NCBI RefSeq assembly: GCF_014193655.1
Contig: NZ_JACHZQ010000005.1
Span: 186,001 to 250,000, forward strand
Length of the DNA: 64,000 nucleotides
Direction: 5' to 3'
Source of the DNA: Rhizobium sp. BK313
Lineage (GTDB): Bacteria; Pseudomonadota; Alphaproteobacteria; Rhizobiales; Rhizobiaceae
Part shown: one piece after another, positions 57,373-64,000 of the stretch
How the letters are laid out: the number at the start of each line of letters is the position of its first letter
How positions within the stretch are numbered: the stretch's first letter is position 1
Translations under genes and position numbers: made by a program
Notes under the pieces: model-generated
Seen by the model: only the letters and a program-made list of their open reading frames with translations
The model's database searches: none
Told to the model about the DNA's origin: nothing

Positions 57373-58176
57373 TTAGAGATTGAAATGCGCGGTCACCGGC
57401 ACATGGTCGGACGGGCGATCCCAACCGCGCGCCGCCTTCAGGATGTCGATACGCTGCAAGAGCGGGCCGAGATCGGACGACGACCAGATATGGTCTAGAC
57501 GACGGCCGCGATCGGCGGCTTCCCAATCCTTCGCGCGATAGCTCCACCACGTATAGAGCTTCTCGTTCTCTGGCACCTTCTGGCGCATCAGATCGAGCCA
57601 GGCGCCGCGTTTCATCACCTCGATCAACCCGTCGGTTTCGACCGGCGTGTGGCTGACGATCTTGAGCAACTGTTTGTGCGACCAGACGTCATGCTCAAAC
57701 GGCGCAATGTTGAGATCGCCGACGAGGATTGCGGAGGTACTCGGCTCGGCATTCGCATGCAGCCGCTTCATCTCCTCGATGAAATCGAGCTTATGGCCGA
57801 ACTTGGGATTGATCGTCCGATCCGGCTCGTCGCCGCCGGCCGGAACGTAGAAATTATGCAGCCGGATGCGCCGGCCGCCGCGCTGGAAGATCGCCGAGAT
57901 ATGGCGGGCATCGCCGACGTTGCAATAATCCTGCCGATGATCCTCGGCCAATGGAATACGCGAAGCGATGGCGACGCCATGATAGCCCTTCTGGCCATGG
58001 ACGATGATGTGCTCATAGCCGAGTGCCCTCAGCGGCGACAGCGGGAAGAGCTCGTTCGGGACCTTGGTCTCCTGCAGGCAAAGAATATCGGGCCGGTGCT
58101 GCATCACGAATTGCTCGACGATCGGCATACGCAGCCGCACCGAGTTGATATTCCAAGTCGCAATCGAAAATCCCAT
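57373..58176 (-). CDS. xthA: Exodeoxyribonuclease III
   Basis: A 267-residue AP endonuclease/3'-exonuclease of the XthA type used in base excision repair. The catalytic residues are in ATWNINS (Asn), LCLQETK (Glu36), FYVPAGG (Tyr), VGDLNIAP (Asp, Asn) and the final SDHVPV (Asp, His). Length is typical. The ATG at 58176 (MGFSIATWN) is the usual start. It converges on the cenR pair. Confidence 0.95.
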   Translation of the reverse strand: MGFSIATWNINSVRLRMPIVEQFVMQHRPDILCLQETKVPNELFPLSPLRALGYEHIIVHGQKGYHGVAIASRIPLAEDHRQDYCNVGDARHISAIFQRGGRRIRLHNFYVPAGGDEPDRTINPKFGHKLDFIEEMKRLHANAEPSTSAILVGDLNIAPFEHDVWSHKQLLKIVSHTPVETDGLIEVMKRGAWLDLMRQKVPENEKLYTWWSYRAKDWEAADRGRRLDHIWSSSDLGPLLQRIDILKAARGWDRPSDHVPVTAHFNL

Positions 58177-58201
58177 GCCCAAACCCTTATCTCAATCCCG
58201 C

Positions 58202-58307
58202 TAGAGCATCCCGCTTTCGGGTGGCATCACCTGCAAGCGGATAAGATGCTCTAGATTCAAAAGATTAGAGCGACCTTTGTGCGTTCAAATGAACGCACGA
58301 CGCTCTA
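58202..58307. repeat. Dispersed palindromic repeat, copy 2, with an extra inverted arm
   Basis: Bases 58245-58307 repeat the element at 51869-51931. Here the element is longer: TAGAGCATC (58202-58210) is the inverted form of GATGCTCTA (58245-58253), with CCCGCTT and AAGCGG inside, so the whole piece is a two-part hairpin. It lies between xthA and lolA and contains no coding sequence. Confidence 0.8.
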
Positions 58308-58381
58308 GGGGTTTAGCCCGGCAAGAAGAGAAAAGGAAGATCATTCAACATCTTCGCACGATGTCGAAGCGGGAATGAGAA

Positions 58382-59038
58382 CTACCGGTTCTGCGTGCCC
58401 GAATAATCGATCCGGAAGACGCTGTCGTCGAAGGAAAGATTGGTCTTCACATTATTGACGATGACATCGGTGGTCTTGCCCTGAGGGTCGATGACGGTCC
58501 ATTGGCGCAGATCGTAAGTCTTGGAATCGAAGATCATGGCGATGGTCGAATCGCCGAAGACCGTGCGGTTGCCGAGGGTAATCTTGGTCAGATCCGACTG
58601 CGTTTGGACATTGCGCACCATGTCGGCGGAAAGGTCGATCCTGTTGGCAAGCAGCAGGCTGAGCGGCGTCTTCGAGAGCTGATACATATTGTTAGTGCGC
58701 GTCTGGTCGTTGATGACCTGGACGTTGTTACCGTCGCAGATGACACGCATGCGTGACGGCGGATCATAGTTGAAGCGCAGCTTGCCGGGACGCTGAATGT
58801 AAAAGCTACCGCTCAACTGGTCGCCGCGCGGCCCGATCTGCAGGAAGCCGCCCTTCATGGTCTTGATGGACGAGAAATGATCAGCAATTGCCTGTGCAAT
58901 GTCGGGATTGAGAGCCGCAGCCTGCGCGAAGGCCGCGACGGGTACCACGCTTGCCGCGCCCGCCGCCACCACAGCGCCGAGGAAATGACGGCGAGTGAGG
59001 TTCAAGTGGATCAAGGGCTGCGCATCGGTCTTTTTCAT
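58382..59038 (-). CDS. lolA: Outer membrane lipoprotein carrier protein LolA, with Tat-like signal
   Basis: A 218-residue periplasmic lipoprotein chaperone. The signal sequence has TRRHFLG followed by a hydrophobic stretch and AFAQA, which fits the twin-arginine consensus (S/T-R-R-x-F-L-K). The mature domain has LolA features: IADHFSSIKTMKGGFLQIGPRGDQLSGSFYIQRPGKLRFNYDPP. The ATG at 59038 follows AAGGAG; an ATG at 59053 is possible. It is 134 bases downstream of ftsK on the same strand, the usual ftsK-lolA order. Confidence 0.9.
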   Translation of the reverse strand: MKKTDAQPLIHLNLTRRHFLGAVVAAGAASVVPVAAFAQAAALNPDIAQAIADHFSSIKTMKGGFLQIGPRGDQLSGSFYIQRPGKLRFNYDPPSRMRVICDGNNVQVINDQTRTNNMYQLSKTPLSLLLANRIDLSADMVRNVQTQSDLTKITLGNRTVFGDSTIAMIFDSKTYDLRQWTVIDPQGKTTDVIVNNVKTNLSFDDSVFRIDYSGTQNR

Positions 59039-59172
59039 CGAATTCTCCTTCATGCTTTGTCCATGGCGCGCAAAATCGGCGTCTTCATGGCGCGGCGGCC
59101 CATGCTCGGTCACGAGCCGCGATCAAATCTCCGAAAGCATATTCGGGACATGTGACACGGGCTCACAACCCG

Positions 59173-61842
59173 TTAGCGATCGAGAACATCCGCTTCTGTC
59201 GGCACGAGAATCTCGCGCTTGCCGGCATGGTTGGCCGGGCCGATCAGACCTTCCTGTTCCATACGCTCGATCAGCGACGCGGCGCGGTTATAGCCGATAC
59301 CGAGCCGGCGCTGGATGTAGGAGGTCGATGCCTTGCCATCGCGCAGCACGATCGCCACCGCTTGGTCATACGGATCCTCAGAGTCGGAGAGGTTGGCCGT
59401 ACCCGCCGGACCGTGACCATCGTCGTCGTCATCCTCGTCGGCGGTGATTGCATCGAGATATTGGGGCGAGCCCTGCGTTTTCAAGTAGGAGACGATGTCT
59501 TCCACTTCGCCATCGGCGACGAACGGACCGTGGACGCGCTGGATGCGTCCACCACCGGCCATGTAGAGCATATCGCCCATGCCAAGGAGCTGTTCTGCGC
59601 CCTGTTCGCCGAGGATTGTGCGGCTGTCGATCTTCGAGGTCACCTGGAAGGAAATGCGGGTCGGGAAGTTCGCCTTGATCGTGCCGGTGATGACGTCGAC
59701 CGAGGGGCGCTGCGTCGCCATGATGACATGGATGCCGGCCGCGCGTGCCATCTGCGCCAGACGCTGTACGGCGCCTTCGATGTCCTTGCCGGCGACCATC
59801 ATCAGGTCGGCCATTTCGTCGATGATGACGACGATGTAGGGCATGGGCTTCAGATCGAATTCCTCGGTCTCGTAGATCGCCTCGCCGGTCTGGCGGTCGA
59901 AGCCGGTCTGAACTGTACGGCTGATCGCCTCGCCCTTGGCGACGGCCTGCTCGACGCGGGTATTGAAGCCGTCGATGTTGCGCACGCCGATCTTCGACAT
60001 CTTCTTGTAGCGCTCTTCCATCTCGCGGACGGTCCATTTGAGAGCGACCACAGCCTTCTTCGGATCGGTGACCACGGGCGAGAGGAGGTGCGGAATGCCA
60101 TCATAGACGGAGAGTTCGAGCATCTTCGGATCGATCATGATCAGGCGGCACTGTTCCGGCGTCATCCGGTAGAGCAGTGACAGGATCATGGTGTTGATGG
60201 CGACCGATTTGCCCGAGCCCGTGGTGCCGGCAACGAGCAGATGCGGCATCTTGGCGAGATCGGCGATGACTGGCTCGCCTCCGATCGTCTTGCCAAGCGC
60301 CATAGCGAGCTTGGCCTTGGAGCTTTCGAAATCGCGGCTGGCAATGAGCTCGCGCAGATAGACGGTTTCACGCGTTGAATTCGGCAGTTCGATGCCGATG
60401 GCATTACGGCCGGGAACGACGGCAACGCGGGCAGCGATCGCGCTCATCGAGCGTGCGATATCGTCGGCAAGGCCGATCACGCGTGAGGACTTGATGCCCG
60501 GCGCGGGCTCCAGCTCGTACAGCGTCACGACCGGGCCGGGACGGACATGAATGATCTCGCCCTTGACTCCGAAATCCTCGAGTACGCCCTCGAGCATACG
60601 GGCATTCTGCTCCAACGCATCGGAAGACAGCGTTGCGTCTCGCACGATCGTCTTCGGCTCGGCGAGCAAATGCACGGCCGGAAGCTGGAAGCCATAGGGG
60701 CGAATGAAGGAGGTCTGCGCCTCACGCTCGGCACGTACGCCGGGCTTCGGCCGCTGAGCGGGGGGAACGACCCGGTGACCGGCATGACCGCCCGGAACCT
60801 TCGGCGAAGCGGCGCGTAGCGCCCATTCGTCCTCTTCGTCGTCTGGCAGGATGCCGGCCGGACGGGGCAGCTCGCGTTCATAAGTCGGATCGTCTTCCTC
60901 GTCCTCGTCATCGTCGCCGATATTCATGGACGGCGGGGAAACGACGCGGCGTGGCGCCGGGCCGTCCAGCGACGGCTCGACACGCTCGCCGCGGACAACA
61001 GGCGCCTTCGCGCGCACCGGCTCGTTCAGCGTACCAAACTCGTCGTCGTTGAAATCGTAGGGCGCATCGAAGGCATGATCGCGGCGCTTACGCGGACCCA
61101 TGCCGAACAGGCGGCGAAGCCGCGCGTGCGTATTGTACCAGGCATGCATGAGGGCACCGAAGGCCAGGAAGCCGCCGCGGTCGTCATCCTCGTCGTCATC
61201 TCCGACGTTGCGGGCACGGCTCTGCGTGTTTTCGTATTCCTCTTCCTCATCCTCGTCTTCCGGCAGGCTGCGGCCGATAATGCCGGCGGCAAACAGCATG
61301 AGCCAGGCCGCGGGGATCGCGAGAACAGAGCCGAACACGGTAGCGAAGACGCCGCTCGGATAGGTGCCGATGAAAAGAGCGGGAAAGCGCAGAACGATGT
61401 CGCCGATGACACCGCCGATACCGTTCGGGATCGGCCAGGTCGGAGGGGCGGGGAAACACGCGATGGAACCGGCAGCGACGATGGAGCCGCCGACCCAGGC
61501 ACCGAGACGAGCTGGCACGCGATGGACCCTGCGGTTGGAAATCAACGCGAAGGCCCAGGCGACAATCGGCAGCAGCGCGACGACGGAGGCGAGACCAAGC
61601 GCCTGCATCATGATGTCTGCAAAGGCAGCCCCCGGAAAGCCCAGTATGTTCGTTGGCGTGTTGCTGGTGGCGTAGGAATAGCTGGGGTCCATGACGTTCC
61701 ATGTCGCCAGCGCTGCAACCGCGAGCGCCAGCAGGAACAGCAGCGCGAAGCCGCTGAGGCCCCTCAGCTGCCGCCAAACGACTCCCGAAAGCGAGAAGCG
61801 GTCGGGACGACCGCCCAACGCTGCCGAATTGCTTCTGCCCAT
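59173..61842 (-). CDS. ftsK: DNA translocase FtsK
   Basis: An 889-residue septum-anchored DNA pump. The N-terminal part has four spans (about 25-190). A linker of about 200 residues is rich in Asp/Glu clusters (EDEDEEEE, DDDEDDDR, DDDEDEEDD) and proline. The motor has Walker A GTTGSGKSV, Walker B IVVIIDEMADLMM and RPSVDVITG. The gamma winged-helix domain at the end (AVAIVLRDGKASTSYIQRRLGIGYNRAASLIERME) binds KOPS. I start at the ATG at 61842; a GTG at 61899 would add 19 residues. The next gene is lolA. Confidence 0.94.
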   Translation of the reverse strand: MGRSNSAALGGRPDRFSLSGVVWRQLRGLSGFALLFLLALAVAALATWNVMDPSYSYATSNTPTNILGFPGAAFADIMMQALGLASVVALLPIVAWAFALISNRRVHRVPARLGAWVGGSIVAAGSIACFPAPPTWPIPNGIGGVIGDIVLRFPALFIGTYPSGVFATVFGSVLAIPAAWLMLFAAGIIGRSLPEDEDEEEEYENTQSRARNVGDDDEDDDRGGFLAFGALMHAWYNTHARLRRLFGMGPRKRRDHAFDAPYDFNDDEFGTLNEPVRAKAPVVRGERVEPSLDGPAPRRVVSPPSMNIGDDDEDEEDDPTYERELPRPAGILPDDEEDEWALRAASPKVPGGHAGHRVVPPAQRPKPGVRAEREAQTSFIRPYGFQLPAVHLLAEPKTIVRDATLSSDALEQNARMLEGVLEDFGVKGEIIHVRPGPVVTLYELEPAPGIKSSRVIGLADDIARSMSAIAARVAVVPGRNAIGIELPNSTRETVYLRELIASRDFESSKAKLAMALGKTIGGEPVIADLAKMPHLLVAGTTGSGKSVAINTMILSLLYRMTPEQCRLIMIDPKMLELSVYDGIPHLLSPVVTDPKKAVVALKWTVREMEERYKKMSKIGVRNIDGFNTRVEQAVAKGEAISRTVQTGFDRQTGEAIYETEEFDLKPMPYIVVIIDEMADLMMVAGKDIEGAVQRLAQMARAAGIHVIMATQRPSVDVITGTIKANFPTRISFQVTSKIDSRTILGEQGAEQLLGMGDMLYMAGGGRIQRVHGPFVADGEVEDIVSYLKTQGSPQYLDAITADEDDDDDGHGPAGTANLSDSEDPYDQAVAIVLRDGKASTSYIQRRLGIGYNRAASLIERMEQEGLIGPANHAGKREILVPTEADVLDR

Positions 61843-61980
61843 AATATCCAGCCCGTTCGTTGTCGAAAGCACCAGCGAATCGGCGTCATGCCCGCTCACC
61901 CAGTACGTCAGCTCTACCTAATCAGAGGAGGGTTAATGGCATGTTAACCATGCGGGCTGCGCTGCGCGAATCAACGAATT

Positions 61981-62034
61981 TATGGGCGCGAGGCGGTCGC
62001 GCCCATAAAAAAGGCCCGAACCAAGGTCCGGGCC
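61981..62034 (-). terminator. Tandem hairpin terminator of amtB
   Basis: On the minus strand past the amtB stop, a GC stem (GGCCCGGAC with one wobble, 62034-62013) is followed by six T residues, and directly after it comes a 10-bp perfect hairpin TATGGGCGCG/CGCGCCCATA (61981-62007). Confidence 0.88.
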
Positions 62035-62120
62035 AAGAGCGGCTTATTTTCAACAAATAGGCCGCGACGGGATGTTCAGCGGCGCCAGGGGATTTTGTCC
62101 CGGCGCCGCAAGCTCCAGAT

Positions 62121-63563
62121 TTAAGAAGCGTGGTAAGCGGCTTCGCCGTGGGAGGCGAGGTCGAGACCTTCGCGCTCGGCTTCGACGGGAACACGCAGGC
62201 CGACGATGATGTCGACGATCTTGTAGAGGATCGCCGAACCGATGCCGGACCACAGCAGCGTCGTCAGCACGCCCTTGAACTGGGCGAGCAACTGCGTTGC
62301 GGTGCCGGGATAGGTGGCTGCGAAGTCAGCCGTCGAATAGTCGACGATGCCTGCGCCGCCAAGCGCTGGGTTGACCAGGATGCCGGTTGCCAAAGCGCCG
62401 AAAATACCACCGACGCAGTGTACGCCGAAGACGTCAAGGCTGTCGTCGTAGTTGAACTTGTTCTTCACGACGTCGACGAAGAAGTAGCAGATCGGCGAAA
62501 CCAGCAGGCCGAGGACGATGGAGCCCATCGGACCGGCAAAGCCGGCAGCCGGCGTGACGGCGACGAGACCGGCGACCGCGCCCGAAGCTGCACCGAGCAT
62601 CGAAGCCTTGCCGCGAGTGAAGGTTTCAACGACGCACCACGAAAGAGCGGCGGCAGCGGTGGCGACGAAGGTGTTGATCATGGCGAGCGAAGCGTAGCTG
62701 TTGGCTTCGAGGTTAGACCCGGCATTGAAACCGAACCAGCCGACCCACAGCAGCGAAGCGCCGACCATGGTAAGCGTCATCGAATGCGGTGCCATGATCT
62801 CCTTCTTGTAGCCGGTGCGCTTGCCAAGCATGATCGCGCCGACCAGACCGGCGATACCGGCATTGATGTGAACGACCGTGCCGCCCGCGAAATCGATCGC
62901 GCCAAAGCCGAAGACCATGCCCGACGCAGCCGTGTAAGCGCTCGGACCACCCCAGAACCAGACCATATGAGCGATCGGGAAGTAGATGAACGTGACCCAC
63001 AGGAAGACGAAGAGCATGACGGCCGAGAACTTGATACGCTCGGCGAAGGCACCGACGATCAGGCCCGGCGTGATGCAGGCAAAGGTCATCTGGAAGCAGA
63101 CATAGGTGAGCTCGGGAATGCCGACACCCTTGGTAAAGGTTTCGACGAGATCCTTCGGATCGGTGCTGACGCCAGCAAGGAACGCCTTGGAGAAGCCGCC
63201 GACGAAGCTGTTCAGCGAGCCGCCGTCAGTGAAGGCAAGCGAGTAGCCGTAGACGCACCAGATGATCATGACCATCGCGGTGATCATGAAGACCTGCATG
63301 AGAACGGACAGCATGTTCTTGGCGCGGACGAGACCACCATAGAACAGCGCCAGGCCTGGAATGGTCATCAGGAGAACGAGGACCGTGGAAACCATCATCC
63401 AGGTGTTGTCACCCTTGTCCATCGTGATCGCCGGTGCTGCGGCAGCGGCTGCCGGGGCCGCGGCCGGCGCGGCTTGCTGCGCAAAGGCAATCGCCGGCGC
63501 GAGCAAGGCCGCAGACAGCGTGCCCACCCGTGCAAGAGTGGAGGAAAGCTTAGTAGATGTCAT
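62121..63563 (-). CDS. amtB: Ammonium transporter AmtB
   Basis: A 480-residue Amt/MEP/Rh channel. A signal peptide (about 1-28) is followed by an Ala/Pro-rich stretch and eleven spans. Family markers are DNTWMMVSTVLVLLMTIPGLALFYGG and DFAGGTVVHINAGIAGLVGA (with the first pore histidine), and a second conserved His (FGVHCVGGIFGAL). The C-terminal tail (GLDLASHGEAAY) is the region that binds GlnK. The ATG at 63563 gives the signal peptide. It follows glnK by 28 bases, a conserved operon under nitrogen control. Confidence 0.96.
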   Translation of the reverse strand: MTSTKLSSTLARVGTLSAALLAPAIAFAQQAAPAAAPAAAAAAPAITMDKGDNTWMMVSTVLVLLMTIPGLALFYGGLVRAKNMLSVLMQVFMITAMVMIIWCVYGYSLAFTDGGSLNSFVGGFSKAFLAGVSTDPKDLVETFTKGVGIPELTYVCFQMTFACITPGLIVGAFAERIKFSAVMLFVFLWVTFIYFPIAHMVWFWGGPSAYTAASGMVFGFGAIDFAGGTVVHINAGIAGLVGAIMLGKRTGYKKEIMAPHSMTLTMVGASLLWVGWFGFNAGSNLEANSYASLAMINTFVATAAAALSWCVVETFTRGKASMLGAASGAVAGLVAVTPAAGFAGPMGSIVLGLLVSPICYFFVDVVKNKFNYDDSLDVFGVHCVGGIFGALATGILVNPALGGAGIVDYSTADFAATYPGTATQLLAQFKGVLTTLLWSGIGSAILYKIVDIIVGLRVPVEAEREGLDLASHGEAAYHAS

Positions 63564-63591
63564 TGCAAATAACTCCCTGATCGGCCGTGTC

Positions 63592-63930
63592 TTACAGCGC
63601 TTCTGAATCGGTTTCGCCCGTACGGATGCGCACGGCATGGTCAATCGAATAGACGAAAATTTTGCCGTCGCCGATCTGACCGGTCTTGGCGGACGCTGCG
63701 ATGGCTTCGACTGCCTTGTCGACGATTTCGGATGCGACCGCGACTTCGATTTTCAGCTTTGGCAGGAAGCTGACGGCATATTCGGTGCCGCGATAGATTT
63801 CGGTATGCCCCTTCTGGCGCCCGTAGCCCTTCACTTCGGTCACAGTCAGGCCCTGGATGCCGACAGCCGTGAGGGCCTCACGGACCTCATCGAGCTTGAA
63901 CGGCTTGATAATGGCCATCACAATTTTCAT
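63592..63930 (-). CDS. glnK: Nitrogen regulatory protein PII (GlnK)
   Basis: A 112-residue PII protein. The T-loop has Tyr51 (TEIYRGTEY), the uridylylation site, and the B loop KTGQIGDGKIFV binds ATP/ADP. MKIVMAIIKPFKLDEVREAL is the classical start, so I choose the ATG at 63930. It controls AmtB by direct binding and informs on nitrogen status. The promoter lies at or past the right edge; in the 70 visible bases I see AAAGGA as ribosome binding site but no sigma-54 motif. Confidence 0.96.
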   Translation of the reverse strand: MKIVMAIIKPFKLDEVREALTAVGIQGLTVTEVKGYGRQKGHTEIYRGTEYAVSFLPKLKIEVAVASEIVDKAVEAIAASAKTGQIGDGKIFVYSIDHAVRIRTGETDSEAL

Positions 63931-64000
63931 CTGGTTTCCCATCCTTTGTTTACCCTCGGCGCGGAGCCGACTCTCCTTGCCGCTGACGAGTGTTTCAGCA

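Noticed and set aside
59152..60180. A 342-codon open frame antisense to ftsK
   Set aside because: A shadow frame of the conserved motor domain; no family features.
62130..63572. A 480-codon open frame antisense to amtB
   Set aside because: A shadow of amtB, made up mostly of charged low-complexity residues; no family features.
1..64000. CRISPR arrays, transposases, integrases, prophage or plasmid genes, toxin-antitoxin pairs
   Set aside because: I found no direct repeat-spacer pattern, no transposase or integrase motif and no paired toxin-antitoxin genes; the only repeats seen are short palindromic elements.
63931..64000. Sigma-54 promoter for glnK-amtB
   Set aside because: Expected from biology, but the visible 70 bases contain no TGGC-N-TTGC element with correct spacing; it may lie past the edge of the window.

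Overview
The window is ordinary, densely coded, GC-rich chromosomal DNA of an alphaproteobacterium of the family Rhizobiaceae, most likely Rhizobium (R. etli / R. leguminosarum group). I infer this from rhizobial gene neighbourhoods (dapF-mtaB-ftsY-yciB; ffh-chorismate mutase-rpsP-rimM-trmD; ccmABCDG beside acnA; glnK-amtB-ftsK-lolA-xthA-cenR), from alphaproteobacterial families (DUF2794, DUF1223, DUF2585, IalB-type, YggT), from a ybhL-type leader RNA, and from short palindromic repeats of rhizobial type, two of them translated inside ftsY. I see no CRISPR array, tRNA, rRNA, prophage, transposase or plasmid function.

Layout. 1-9 kb: start of an unknown membrane protein, MFS exporter, yggT/DUF167 pair converging on ppa, GNAT, typA, a glutathione S-transferase divergent from a marR gene across a large inverted repeat, and an M3 metallopeptidase. 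9-19 kb: LysE exporter/marR pair, argG, a LysR pseudogene reduced to its two ends beside an SDR gene, a second LysE exporter whose ribosome binding site lies in a hairpin, rlmN, an IalB-like secreted protein, DUF1232, pterin dehydratase, LMW phosphatase overlapping thpR, and tesA. 19-25 kb: a YbbA/YbbP-type ABC system, the Bax inhibitor-1 gene with its leader RNA, GNAT, DUF2794 and DUF1223. 26-32 kb: acnA and the cytochrome c maturation operon ccmABCDG, with a palindromic repeat between ccmA and ccmB. 32-37.6 kb: the dapF-mtaB-ftsY-yciB-DUF2585 operon. 38-46.7 kb: a DUF1254 protein, an MBL-fold hydrolase, a candidate small RNA or leader attenuator, the SRP/ribosome operon from ffh to trmD, an Lrp/PLP-enzyme pair lying between trmD and rplS, and rplS. 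47-54 kb: amino-acid ABC transporter, leuC, EamA exporter/marR, and a cupin-aldo/keto reductase operon with divergent LysR. 54-64 kb: a second aldo/keto reductase, L,D-transpeptidase-like protein, a CenR-like regulator with a cyclic-nucleotide-binding partner, xthA, lolA, ftsK, amtB and glnK.

How genes work together: FtsY and Ffh (SRP targeting) sit about 5 kb apart; ribosome biogenesis (rpsP, rimM, trmD, rplS, rlmN, typA) is well represented; ccm genes give respiratory cytochrome c assembly; glnK-amtB senses and imports ammonium; cenR, lolA, ftsK and the L,D-transpeptidase-like gene concern envelope and division. Four regulator/target pairs (marR-GST, marR-LysE, marR-EamA, LysR-cupin/AKR) are divergent, and two show clear operator palindromes.

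I do not see a convincing new multi-gene system. The points most worth following are sequence-level: repeats translated inside ftsY that can form a 30-bp mRNA stem, a structured RNA with a terminator in front of ffh, the GST/MarR operator, a terminator hidden inside a convergent gene, a repeat that supplies stop codons, and the LysE hairpin. All functional names come from recognising motifs by eye; no database search was run.
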